Below, in pieces: positions 46,642-55,048 of a stretch of 64,000 nt of DNA. Both the position numbers and the translations under genes were made by a program. The stretch spans positions 124,001 through 188,000 of the forward strand of contig NZ_SADV01000004.1 in the NCBI RefSeq assembly GCF_006864135.1, in the 5' to 3' direction. Numbering within the stretch: position 1 is the first letter of the stretch; each line of letters begins with the position of its first letter. The stretch is from Lysinibacillus sphaericus. GTDB taxonomy: Bacteria > Bacillota > Bacilli > Bacillales_A > Planococcaceae. Below the pieces are notes generated by a model. It did no database searches and was not told the origin of the DNA. It was given only the letters and a program-made list of their open reading frames with translations.

Positions 46642-48516
46642 GTGGAATTCATTAAATTAAATTGTCCGAATTGTAATGGAAAAATTGAATATAGAGAGGG
46701 ACAATCATTCAAATGTCCTTTTTGTGAAACTGAAATAATGTTGAAAGAAAATAAAGTTTATTATGTTGATCAGACGATTAATAATTATTATGGTACAACT
46801 TCTGCGCATAAAGATACACGTCCAAAAACGAATTTAAAAGCGCTTTTAATAATACCGATTGTCTTCCTTTGTGCATTTCTTGGTTATTTTCTTTTGAGTG
46901 GCAATCAAACAGAATTTGGTAACCATAAGGAAATATCTATTCGGAAAATGCCAGAAAGCGAAGTTCTTTTATTCTTTTTAAAAGATATTTTTGATAAAGG
47001 TGAAGCAATGCCGTCTAAAGAAGAAATCGCAAGTATCCGTTCTTTGACGGCATACTATTCTGAAGATCAATGGCATTTTGATTACAGTCTTGACGATCCG
47101 TTTACAAATAAGCAAGCCAAAATTTCTACCTATATCATTATGGATAAGTTATTAAATACACAAAAAATCGAACAAAAAGATTTTGAAGCCTTTACTGGTC
47201 TGACGGCATTGAACTTGATGGGCGATTATGAAATATCACAAAGTGAAAATGTAAGCTTCCGACATCTGGAAGGTTTAAAAAGCTATACAGGTCGCTTTAA
47301 TGAATCATTTAGTAAAATTGCTGACTATTTTAGTGATAAGTCTAATGTTGTAGAGCTCTCTATTCAAATTCGAAGTAATGATGAACTTGCTTTACTATTA
47401 CAATTTTCTAATCTTCAATCACTTGAAATTTCGTATCATACCGAGGAGATTACAGATTTCCCACTGCTGAATAAACTGCCGTTAAAATCATTGTCTATAA
47501 AATTTGCCAACGATTTGAAGTGGTTGTCGTTATTAACTGATTTAGAGTCGTTAGCAATAGATTATAGTGAAGCAACAGATTTTAGCTCGTTCTATTCACT
47601 GAATCAATTACAAAATTTGAAACTTACAGCAGTAAAAAACTTAAAAACGCTTGATTTTATACAAAACATGCCTAGTTTGCAAACACTTGATCTTGAAAAT
47701 ATGGATATTACGAATGTAGAACGTCTTAGAAATAAGTCATCATTGACAAAGCTTCGCTTAGCTTCTCTTTATAAATTAGAATTGCTTGATATTATGAACA
47801 GCCTGACTTCACTGACCGATTTATCGATAACTGGTTATAGTGGCCAAATAGCACCGATTGTAGCACCAAATTTAAAAAAAGCAGAATTAACAAGTACTTT
47901 CCTACCTAAGTTAGAGGCACCTGCTTTAAAAGATTTAACTGTTGATATAAGTGGGGGACAGTCGTATTTGAATGGAGCTGAATTATTGAAATACCCACAG
48001 CTAGAACAACTTACAGCAATGGAGTCTGGCGATTTTATAGGGATCCGTTCTTTAAATCGTCTACCTAATCTGCAAACAATAAATTTAAAAGAGACCACTT
48101 TTTATGAAGAGACGAGTGAGTTATTCAATTTACAGCATGTAAAAACGTTAAATTGTAATGAGTGTAAGTTCCAATTTAATAGTCAACATTCGTTTAACAA
48201 CAACAAACTGGAACATTTAACTTTGAATAATGTATCCTTCCGAATAGATAATGGTGATTGGGTACATGAAGTTGATCAGGTAATGCCTTACTTTGTTGGC
48301 CTTACAGCTTTGCATTCATTCACTATACAAGATAGTTCACTACAATCATTGAGTTTTATGGAAAAGTGGCAACAAATTGAGGAGCTTCATTTGGAAAATA
48401 ACGCTATTTCGAATGTAGAGCCTTTAGTGAATTTGCCCAATTTAAAAAAGCTATATATTTTAGGAAATCAGGTGCAAAATAAATCTGTTCTAGACAATGG
48501 AATTATGATTTATTGA
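46642..48516 (+). CDS. Membrane protein with zinc ribbon and leucine-rich repeats
   Basis: The product has about 624 residues. Residues 5-35 form a zinc ribbon (LNCPNCNG...FKCPFCETEI, two CxxC pairs). One transmembrane helix follows (residues 70-90, LLIIPIVFLCAFLGYFLLSG), then a long extracellular part. Residues 180-620 hold degenerate leucine-rich repeats (LQNLKLTAVKNLKTLDFIQN, MPSLQTLDLENMDITNVERL). The start is GTG at 46642 or TTG at 46636 after GGAGAGGGG. It sits alone. A sensing or protein-binding role is plausible but unproven. Confidence 0.7.
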   Translation: MEFIKLNCPNCNGKIEYREGQSFKCPFCETEIMLKENKVYYVDQTINNYYGTTSAHKDTRPKTNLKALLIIPIVFLCAFLGYFLLSGNQTEFGNHKEISIRKMPESEVLLFFLKDIFDKGEAMPSKEEIASIRSLTAYYSEDQWHFDYSLDDPFTNKQAKISTYIIMDKLLNTQKIEQKDFEAFTGLTALNLMGDYEISQSENVSFRHLEGLKSYTGRFNESFSKIADYFSDKSNVVELSIQIRSNDELALLLQFSNLQSLEISYHTEEITDFPLLNKLPLKSLSIKFANDLKWLSLLTDLESLAIDYSEATDFSSFYSLNQLQNLKLTAVKNLKTLDFIQNMPSLQTLDLENMDITNVERLRNKSSLTKLRLASLYKLELLDIMNSLTSLTDLSITGYSGQIAPIVAPNLKKAELTSTFLPKLEAPALKDLTVDISGGQSYLNGAELLKYPQLEQLTAMESGDFIGIRSLNRLPNLQTINLKETTFYEETSELFNLQHVKTLNCNECKFQFNSQHSFNNNKLEHLTLNNVSFRIDNGDWVHEVDQVMPYFVGLTALHSFTIQDSSLQSLSFMEKWQQIEELHLENNAISNVEPLVNLPNLKKLYILGNQVQNKSVLDNGIMIY

Positions 48517-48607
48517 GGTAATATGACTATATTGTGAATGAATTAAATCTCAGCAAAGTGTTTAGTGTACTATATAACAGTGTTTTTTCCAGAGAAGAAA
48601 AATACAA

Positions 48608-48636
48608 TTGACGTTTCATACTATTTTTTGTATTAT
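48608..48636 (+). promoter_or_regulatory. Sigma-A promoter of the queCDE unit
   Basis: TTGACG and TATTAT are separated by 17 bases. The preQ1 aptamer begins about 20 bases after the -10 box. Confidence 0.75.
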
Positions 48637-48659
48637 ATTGAAAAGAATGCCCGGACTAG

Positions 48660-48748
48660 ATCGGGAGAGGTTCATAGCAAATACCCTCTATAAAAAACTA
48701 TGGAAACATGACAATATGCCATGTCCATATCGGACGTGGCTTTTTTTT
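48660..48748 (+). promoter_or_regulatory. preQ1-I riboswitch with terminator
   Basis: The aptamer AGAGGTTCATAGC...ACCCTCTATAAAAAACTA (48665-48701) matches the preQ1 class I consensus, with the P1 stem GAGG/CCTC and the A-rich tail that forms the pseudoknot. A terminator (GCCATGTCC/GGACGTGGC with T8, 48718-48748) follows. PreQ1 binding should stop transcription of queC, queD and queE. Confidence 0.9.
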
Positions 48749-48959
48749 ATGTTTTTACTTATGTTTTAATAGAATGATTGGTAATGCCTCTCTTGAAAAG
48801 TGTTGGGAAACATTTTACAAGGAGGTTTTTTTATGTTTTACCGAAGCCGTGATTGAATTGAACTTTTTGATACTAAGGCACACAATATTCGTTAAAAAAA
48901 TAAGAAGAAAGCAGCTCTTTTTTAGAGTGCTGTTATTCGATATAAGGGAGTTTTTCTAG

Positions 48960-49622
48960 ATGAAGCAGGAAAAAGCAATTGTTGTATTTAGTGGAGGTCA
49001 GGACAGTACAACCTGTTTGTTCTGGGCAAAAGAACGTTTTGAAGAAGTTGAGGCTGTTACTTTTGATTATGGTCAAAGGCATCGTCTTGAAATTGAATGT
49101 GCGAAGGAGATAGCAGGGGAGCTCGGTGTCAAGCATCACATTCTTGATATGTCACTCCTGAATCAGCTTGCTCCGAATGCATTGACGCGACAAGACATAA
49201 AGGTAGAAGACGGAGAAAATGGTGAGCTTCCATCGACCTTTGTACCTGGCCGAAATCTTCTTTTTCTTTCATTTGCGGGCGTTTTGGCGAGCCAAGTAGG
49301 AGCTAAGCATATTGTAACTGGCGTTTGTGAAACGGATTTTAGTGGATATCCGGATTGCCGAGACGTTTTTATTAAATCCTTGAATGTAACGTTAAATTTA
49401 TCGATGGATGATTCCTTTGTGATTGATACACCGTTGATGTGGCTGAATAAGGCACAGACATGGGAGCTTGCCGATCAGTTTGGGGCACTTGAATTTATTC
49501 GGGAAAGAACGCTGACTTGCTATAATGGTGTAATAGCAGATGGCTGCTGTGGTGAATGCCCGGCATGTAAACTGCGAAATAAAGGGCTTGATGAGTATTT
49601 GAGCTTCAGGAAGGAGTCTTAA
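48960..49622 (+). CDS. queC: 7-cyano-7-deazaguanine synthase QueC
   Basis: The 220-residue protein has the PP-loop ATP site [13 protein letters not shown] at the N-terminus and a four-Cys zinc site near the C-terminus ([20 protein letters not shown]). It converts 7-carboxy-7-deazaguanine to preQ0. The RBS is AAGGGAG. It is first in the queCDE unit behind the riboswitch. Confidence 0.95.
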   Translation: MKQEKAIVVFSGGQDSTTCLFWAKERFEEVEAVTFDYGQRHRLEIECAKEIAGELGVKHHILDMSLLNQLAPNALTRQDIKVEDGENGELPSTFVPGRNLLFLSFAGVLASQVGAKHIVTGVCETDFSGYPDCRDVFIKSLNVTLNLSMDDSFVIDTPLMWLNKAQTWELADQFGALEFIRERTLTCYNGVIADGCCGECPACKLRNKGLDEYLSFRKES

Positions 49623-49625
49623 GGC

Positions 49626-50099
49626 ATGTCAGAATATATAATCGTCGATAAACTCCAAAAAATAGATGAAGATATTCAAAGAAATCAATTGAACTATCAT
49701 GCAAAGCGTGTACTCATAAGCAAAGAATTTACTTTCGATGCGGCTCATCATTTACACAATTATGAGGGGAAATGTAAAAACCTGCACGGTCATACGTATC
49801 GCGTAGTATTAGGACTGAGTGGATACACAGATGAACGCGGTTTGGTGATTGATTTTGGCGATATAAAAGCAATATGGAAACAAAAAATAGAAATTCATTT
49901 GGATCACCGTTATTTAAATGAAACGCTTCCACCCATGAATACGACGGCAGAGAACATTGTTGTTTGGATTTATGAAAAGTTGACTGAGGCCTTGCTTGAT
50001 GAACAAAGGTATAACAGTACGCGTGTAGAGTTTATCAGACTATATGAAACTCCGACAAGCTATGCCGAAGCTAGACGGGAGTGGATGGAAGTTGAGTAA
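49626..50099 (+). CDS. queD: 6-carboxy-5,6,7,8-tetrahydropterin synthase QueD
   Basis: The 157 residues have the PTPS zinc histidines in FDAAHHLHNYEGKCKNLHGH and the catalytic Cys there (KCKNLHGHTY), then GLVIDFGDIK and LDHRYLNE. It makes 6-carboxytetrahydropterin from dihydroneopterin triphosphate. The roughly 30-residue N-terminal extension is longer than usual. AAGGAG precedes the start by 8 bases. Confidence 0.93.
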   Translation: MSEYIIVDKLQKIDEDIQRNQLNYHAKRVLISKEFTFDAAHHLHNYEGKCKNLHGHTYRVVLGLSGYTDERGLVIDFGDIKAIWKQKIEIHLDHRYLNETLPPMNTTAENIVVWIYEKLTEALLDEQRYNSTRVEFIRLYETPTSYAEARREWMEVE

Positions 50100-50820
50100 G
50101 GTACCTGTTATCGAGATTTTTGGACCGACGATTCAAGGCGAGGGAATGGTCGTTGGCCAGAAGACTATGTTTGTGAGAACTGCAGGCTGTGATTATTCCT
50201 GTTCTTGGTGTGATTCATCATTTACGTGGGATGGTAGCGGAAAGCATCTTATTGTCCAAATGACAGCAGAAGAGATTTGGTCTGAGTTGAAACGCCTTGG
50301 AGGCAGTGGTTTTTCATTTGTCACGATTTCAGGCGGCAATCCTGCACTCCATCAAAATTTGGAAGAACTTATTGCGATTTTAAAAGAAAATGACATAAAG
50401 GTCGGGGTGGAAACACAGGGAAGTAGGTGGCAAAAATGGATGTATGAGATTGATGAACTGACAATCTCACCAAAGCCACCTAGTTCTGGAATGACCACAG
50501 ACTATTCGGTGCTCTCTGATATCTTCGAAAAGCTTAAAAATCGAAATAGTAATCACCATATATCTCTCAAAATAGTCGTATTTAATCAAGAGGATTACGA
50601 TTATGCTAAACAAATTCACCATCGATATCCAATGATTCCTTTTTATCTCCAAGTCGGTAATGATGATCTCACGACGACTGACAATTCACGATTAATTATT
50701 CATTTATTGGATAAATATCATGCACTGATTGATAAAGTTATTAATGATGAGGAATTCAGAGATGTCAAAGTACTACCACAGTTGCATGCCCTTGTTTGGG
50801 GGAATAAAAGAGGTGTATAG
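50092..50820 (+). CDS. queE: 7-carboxy-7-deazaguanine synthase QueE
   Basis: The 242-residue protein is a radical SAM enzyme with the motif FVRTAGCDYSCSWCDSSFTW (CxxxCxxC equivalent) and ISPKPPSSGM later. It converts 6-carboxytetrahydropterin to 7-carboxy-7-deazaguanine. The TTG at 50092 gives SKVPVIEIFGPTIQGEG, matching the family N-terminus, and overlaps queD by 8 bp. No queF follows, so the nitrile reductase step must be encoded elsewhere. Confidence 0.95.
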   Translation: MSKVPVIEIFGPTIQGEGMVVGQKTMFVRTAGCDYSCSWCDSSFTWDGSGKHLIVQMTAEEIWSELKRLGGSGFSFVTISGGNPALHQNLEELIAILKENDIKVGVETQGSRWQKWMYEIDELTISPKPPSSGMTTDYSVLSDIFEKLKNRNSNHHISLKIVVFNQEDYDYAKQIHHRYPMIPFYLQVGNDDLTTTDNSRLIIHLLDKYHALIDKVINDEEFRDVKVLPQLHALVWGNKRGV

Positions 50821-50986
50821 ATAGTGTGTCATTACAAGAAATTGTATGGTGTTATCATTATTCATTAGGCTTCCATCAGATACGTGGTGTGAAAGTATAG
50901 GCTAATTTGTTTTATTAAAAGTCAAATTATAAGCCGAAACTATTTTAAATAGTGAATTCTTATTTAATGTCACACTTTTAGAAATT

Positions 50987-51035
50987 AAAAGGATAGAAGA
51001 GCTTAAATAAATTCGCGCTCTATCTATCCTTTTTT
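50987..51035 (+). terminator. Terminator after queE
   Basis: AAAGGATAGAAGAGC pairs with GCTCTATCTATCC with one extra base, followed by TTTTTT. The 160 bp between queE and this stem hold nothing else recognisable. Confidence 0.85.
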
Positions 51036-51181
51036 ACCACAGATATGACCCTATTTACTACAACAATTAAATCAATCGAATGTTGCAGTAATTTAAAATA
51101 AATCCTCTTAGTGATAAATAACAAAACCGAATTTTCACAAATAATAAAAATTCCTACCATTTTAGCTACTTTCCTATCTAC

Positions 51182-51220
51182 ATTTGTGTTAACTTATTAT
51201 TAATATAGGTTAACTCAAAT
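51182..51220 (+). promoter_or_regulatory. BirA operator of the biotin operon
   Basis: ATTTGTGTTAAC (51182-51193) and GTTAACTCAAAT (51209-51220) form an inverted repeat with one mismatch and a 15-base spacer, the usual form of Gram-positive BirA sites. The spacer contains a TAATAT -10 box, so bound BirA-biotin would block the promoter. A 5-codon frame (MTSSI, 51238-51255) with GGAGG follows, probably chance. Confidence 0.85.
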
Positions 51221-51276
51221 AGAGAGAATAGGAGGCAATGACATCAAGTATTTAAAAAGTAAGATGGAGGAATAAA

Positions 51277-51780
51277 ATGATCCGAAAGTTTTCTACATAT
51301 GATTTTGCCCAGATTTCATTGCTAGCTTGTCTTATTATCGTTACAGGCATGTTTAAAATGCCAACAGGTTTTCCTGGGTCTGACTTTCAATTATCAGCAC
51401 CTATTGCAGTTGCGATTGCAGCTGTATTTGGATTTAAGCGATATTTTCTAGCGGGGATCATTGCAAGTATAATCTTATTTTTACTAGGTATACACTCGAT
51501 CTTAAATGTGGAGATCTCATTCATTTTTCGATTGACTGTAGGCCTACTTATTGTTTTATTTGGGACTTCAATTCCGGTACTTGTTTTGGTAGGCCCAATC
51601 GGAACAACGATTGCTAGATTTGGTTTGGCTTTTACGTTAGGAACTCCATTGTTACCGTTATTAGTTTTGGCTATTCCAGGCATGGTAATCACAGCTGTTA
51701 GTGTTTATCCCATTACGAAAATGTTACAGACAATAAATAGGAAAGTAGCAGGTAATAATCATGTTAAAAACGTGTTATAG
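51277..51780 (+). CDS. Membrane protein of the biotin operon (possible ECF S component)
   Basis: The 167-residue protein has five to six hydrophobic segments (about residues 11-30, 38-52, 56-75, 80-100, 105-125, 130-150). It is not recognisably BioY, but its size and helix count are like those of S components of energy-coupling-factor transporters. It overlaps bioW by 20 bp and lies behind a BirA site, so it probably transports a biotin precursor such as pimelate or biotin itself. The RBS is TGGAGGAA. Confidence 0.6.
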   Translation: MIRKFSTYDFAQISLLACLIIVTGMFKMPTGFPGSDFQLSAPIAVAIAAVFGFKRYFLAGIIASIILFLLGIHSILNVEISFIFRLTVGLLIVLFGTSIPVLVLVGPIGTTIARFGLAFTLGTPLLPLLVLAIPGMVITAVSVYPITKMLQTINRKVAGNNHVKNVL

Positions 51781-52492
51781 CATTCGAATGCGTGCGGCAG
51801 AAAGAAGCCCTAAACTAGGGGAAAAGCATATATCTGGTGGTGAACGGATAGGTAGTAAATCTCAGATAGAGCCAATTGTAAAGCAGTTATTGAACAAAGC
51901 AAGTAATCATTCGCGTGGAGATGCTGACTTTATACAAATTACCGTTGAAAAAATTGCGCATGATCGGATACAGTATTTGCCACCCTTAGAAATTACGACA
52001 GTTGAGGCCGATTCAATTGAAAAAGCCCATAGTGAAGCAAGAAAGATACTAACCTCCTTAGGTGTTTCGGAACATGCATTGAATGTTGCTTTTCACCAAC
52101 TTGATAGTCATCAAAACCTCCGTGGGGCGATCATTCTAAATAGTAAAAGCGGCTTACGGCTTGACGATCGGGGGGAGAAGGGTGTTCGTGTATCACGAAT
52201 CGATTGGCAAGACGCTAATGGGGAGCTGAATGAGCGCGTCCGTGAAGCGTTGGCTCTGGCGACGAAAGTGGCAAATTCTCCGTTTACAATTGCAGAATTA
52301 TGTTGGTCTGATGATCCAGATTACGTGACTGGATATGTAAGTAATCGTGCCATTGGTTATGTCAGAATTACACCGTTAAAAAGGGAAGGCTGCGAGAGCG
52401 GAGGGCGCATTTATTTTGTGTCAGATGAAGTTGAACTAGAATCTTTTATAGACTATTTAGAAAGCGTACCGGTTCTCATTAGGAGGGATTAA
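51761..52492 (+). CDS. bioW: 6-carboxyhexanoate-CoA ligase (pimeloyl-CoA synthetase)
   Basis: The 243 residues read as BioW: YSIRMRAAERSPKLGEKHIS then GGERI at the start, VEKIAHDRIQYLPPLEITTV and GVRVSRIDWQD in the middle. BioW activates pimelate with CoA and ATP for BioF. It overlaps the membrane gene and is followed 3 bp later by bioF. Confidence 0.93.
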   Translation: MLKTCYSIRMRAAERSPKLGEKHISGGERIGSKSQIEPIVKQLLNKASNHSRGDADFIQITVEKIAHDRIQYLPPLEITTVEADSIEKAHSEARKILTSLGVSEHALNVAFHQLDSHQNLRGAIILNSKSGLRLDDRGEKGVRVSRIDWQDANGELNERVREALALATKVANSPFTIAELCWSDDPDYVTGYVSNRAIGYVRITPLKREGCESGGRIYFVSDEVELESFIDYLESVPVLIRRD

Positions 52493-52495
52493 AAA

Positions 52496-53665
52496 ATGGA
52501 TCATTGGTTTCAGCAGGAACTACAGTTAATAGAAGAGAAAGGATTGACAAGAAAGTTACGTTCGTTTTCAAATGGAAATGAGAGCGAGATCATCATGAAT
52601 GGTAAGAAATTCTTGCTTTTTTCATCTAATAACTATTTAGGTCTTGCGACAGATTTTCGGTTAAGAAAGAAAGCATTTGAAGGTATTAGTAAATACGGTA
52701 CAGGAGCAGGTGGTTCGAGATTAACAACCGGAAATTTCGTCATTCATGAACAGCTTGAATCTGAAATTGCGGATTTGAAAAAGACTGAAGCTGCCATTGT
52801 TTTCAGCAGTGGTTATTTAGCGAATATTGGTGTGATTTCGAGTGTGATGAAGGCTGGGGATATGATTTTTTCTGATGCTTGGAATCACGCGAGTATAATA
52901 GATGGTTGTCGACTTAGTACTGCAAAGACAATTGTTTATGAACATGCGGATATGGTAGATTTAGAGCATAAATTAAGGGGATCACTTGGAGATGGAAAGA
53001 AGTTTATTGTGACAGATGGCGTCTTTAGTATGGATGGTGATATTGCTCCACTTCCCGAAATAGTTGCACTAGCAAAGAAATACAATGCTTACATAATGAT
53101 TGATGATGCGCATGCGACAGGTGTCTTAGGAAATGATGGCCGTGGTACTGCTGATTATTTTGGATTGAAAGATGAAATTGATTTGACAGTGGGCACGTTG
53201 AGTAAAGCGATTGGTGCAGAGGGTGGCTTTGTGGCGACGTCGTCCATTGCAAAGAACTATTTACTCAATAGCGCTAGATCTTTTATTTTCCAAACAGCTT
53301 TATCTCCAAGTGCGATTGAAGCGGCGCGAGAAGGAATTTCCATTATTCAACATGAGCCCGAACGAAGGGAACAATTGCTGAATAATGCTAAGTATTTACG
53401 TCAAAAATTGGTGGAATCGGGTTTTATAGTTAAGGGAGGAGAAACGCCAATTATATCTCTTCTTATTGGTGATGCCCATGAAGCTATGCAATTTTCTGAG
53501 AAACTAATGGATGAAGGTGTTTTTATTCCAGCGATTCGACCACCAACTGTGCCAAAAGGGTCAAGCCGGTTGCGGATTACAGTGATGGCTACACATACAA
53601 TGGAGCAACTCAATGTAGTCATAAATAAAATTAAGGAAATAGGAAAAGAAATGGGTATTGTATAA
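52496..53665 (+). CDS. bioF: 8-amino-7-oxononanoate synthase
   Basis: The 389-residue protein is an alpha-oxoamine synthase with FSSNNYLGLATDFRLRKKAF, FSSGYLANIGVISSV, DDAHATGVLGNDGRGTADYF and the PLP lysine in TVGTLSKAIGAEGG. It condenses pimeloyl-CoA with alanine. AGGAGG precedes the start. Later biotin genes (bioA, bioD, bioB) are not in this window. Confidence 0.93.
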   Translation: MDHWFQQELQLIEEKGLTRKLRSFSNGNESEIIMNGKKFLLFSSNNYLGLATDFRLRKKAFEGISKYGTGAGGSRLTTGNFVIHEQLESEIADLKKTEAAIVFSSGYLANIGVISSVMKAGDMIFSDAWNHASIIDGCRLSTAKTIVYEHADMVDLEHKLRGSLGDGKKFIVTDGVFSMDGDIAPLPEIVALAKKYNAYIMIDDAHATGVLGNDGRGTADYFGLKDEIDLTVGTLSKAIGAEGGFVATSSIAKNYLLNSARSFIFQTALSPSAIEAAREGISIIQHEPERREQLLNNAKYLRQKLVESGFIVKGGETPIISLLIGDAHEAMQFSEKLMDEGVFIPAIRPPTVPKGSSRLRITVMATHTMEQLNVVINKIKEIGKEMGIV

Positions 53666-53777
53666 AAAGACTTATTGAATCTAATAATTTTGAAAAAATG
53701 TTAAATGGTTAAATCATTGTTGGATTAATGAGAACTTTAGTTGACAGCATATAAATTTAAATTAACAGATCTTAATT

Positions 53778-53822
53778 AAACCCCTGAATTCTTCTCCTTA
53801 GCGTAGAAAAACAGGGGTTTTC
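53778..53822 (+). terminator. Terminator of the biotin operon
   Basis: AAACCCCTG pairs with CAGGGGTTT around a 26-base loop, followed by TC. It ends directly before the transglutaminase relic. Confidence 0.7.
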
Positions 53823-53832
53823 ATGTAAATTG

Positions 53833-53998
53833 TTACAAATGATTCAATGCTTTAACACTCATTTTAACTGTTAAATCATGCTCTCTACCTGCATAAACAC
53901 CTTCAACAGGGCTTATGGCGGAATAATCACGGGCAATGCATAAAATAATGTGATTTTTTAATACTTCTACATTATTATTTGGATCGAGACCAATCCAG
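53833..53998 (-). pseudogene. 3' fragment of the transglutaminase gene (relic)
   Basis: About 166 bp match the 3' end of the complete gene at 56575-56740 with roughly 88% identity by eye, including the stop codon and the segment encoding GLDPTNNVEVLENH. It lacks the rest of the gene and several codons are changed. The match ends exactly where similarity to speE begins. Confidence 0.85.
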
Positions 53999-54100
53999 TA
54001 GATGCTTGAGACAAATTTGGTCTAAAAACGAAATATTACAATACAGATTTATTACACGTTCGTGCATTTGTGAAAGAAGATTTGATCAGCAGTTGCATGT
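53997..54100 (+). pseudogene. 3' fragment of speE (relic)
   Basis: AGTAGATGCTTG...GACAAATTT followed by CTAAAAACGAAATATTACAA matches speE at 46228-46340, with a 2-3 base insertion and an internal deletion of about 15 bp. It joins the transglutaminase relic through the 2 bases AG common to both parents. Confidence 0.8.
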
Positions 54101-54143
54101 AAAGCAATTCGTGAAATGCTACTAACTTTAGCGAAATAAGTAG

Positions 54144-54186
54144 CCAAGCATTCAAAGTGAAGACACTTTGAATGCTTGGTTTTTTA
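54144..54186 (+). terminator. Strong terminator after the speE relic
   Basis: CCAAGCATTCAAAGTG and CACTTTGAATGCTTGG form a perfect 16-bp stem with an AAGA loop, followed by T6. The following 300 bp to the sigma gene are AT-rich and hold its promoter; nothing else is recognised there. Confidence 0.95.
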
Positions 54187-54490
54187 ACTAATTTAATTAT
54201 GTTTTAGAAAAAAGAATGGGTTTAAGAGGTAAATTAGTTGATATTAATATTATTTATTAGAGATAGTTCGTAAACTGCAACATTAACCAAGATCAAAACA
54301 AAATAATGATGGAAGTAGACACTATTGATTTGAAGCAGTCCTACTTTTAATTTCATAAATGTATCCTCATTAGTAACAGAAACTTTTAAACAGCTATTGT
54401 TATCCTTTTGACAACAAGTTTTCTAATAATTGGAGGTAGTGTCACAAAGTCTAGCGCCCATTCGTTATATAGAGTGAGAGGAGGAATTAC

Positions 54491-55048
54491 ATGAAAGGTA
54501 CTAACAAAGATTATGAAAAGATGGAAGAACTATACGAATTGTATGAACAAAAAATTTATTATGCAGCCTTTTCTATTTTACATAATATTCAGCAGGCTGA
54601 AGATATAGTTCAAGAGACATTTATTACGCTCTATCATAATCTGGAGAAGATCCGCAGTTTGGATACTCCAGAGCTTAAACGCTACATATTGAGAATTGCG
54701 AAAAACAAAACGATTGATAGGTACCGGAAAAATAAACGACATAAAGTGTTTTTAGAAGAATATCAAAGAGAGTCGCCAGAAGTAATAGATGAAAATATTG
54801 AAGAGTGGGAGCAACGTTTAATGTCTGAGATTCAAATTGATACATTGCTAACAGAGTTAACTGAGTCTTACAGGCAGGTTTTTAAGTACAAAGTCTTCTA
54901 TAACTTAACTTATCAGGAAATTTCAGAGGTAATGGAGCTTACTGAAGTCAATGTCCGTAAGCAATTTGAACGCGCTAGAAAACGATTACAGAATATTCTA
55001 GGAGGTATAGAAAATGAAGAATTCAAAGAACTCCAAAAATATGTATGA
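54491..55048 (+). CDS. ECF-type RNA polymerase sigma factor
   Basis: The 185 residues have region 2 (LYELYEQKIYYAAFSILHNI, QQAEDIVQETFITLYHNLEK, RYILRIAKNKTIDRYRKN) and region 4 (ELTESYRQVFKYKVFYNLTY, QEISEVMELTEVNVRKQFER). This one is intact, unlike the sigma gene at 14.2-14.7 kb. The RBS is GAGGAGG. It overlaps the next gene by 35 bp and is presumably held by it until a surface signal arrives. Confidence 0.92.
   Translation: MKGTNKDYEKMEELYELYEQKIYYAAFSILHNIQQAEDIVQETFITLYHNLEKIRSLDTPELKRYILRIAKNKTIDRYRKNKRHKVFLEEYQRESPEVIDENIEEWEQRLMSEIQIDTLLTELTESYRQVFKYKVFYNLTYQEISEVMELTEVNVRKQFERARKRLQNILGGIENEEFKELQKYV

Noticed and set aside
51238..51255. 5-codon leader peptide MTSSI before the biotin membrane gene
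   Set aside because: RBS is good but the frame is too short to judge and no attenuator follows; probably chance.
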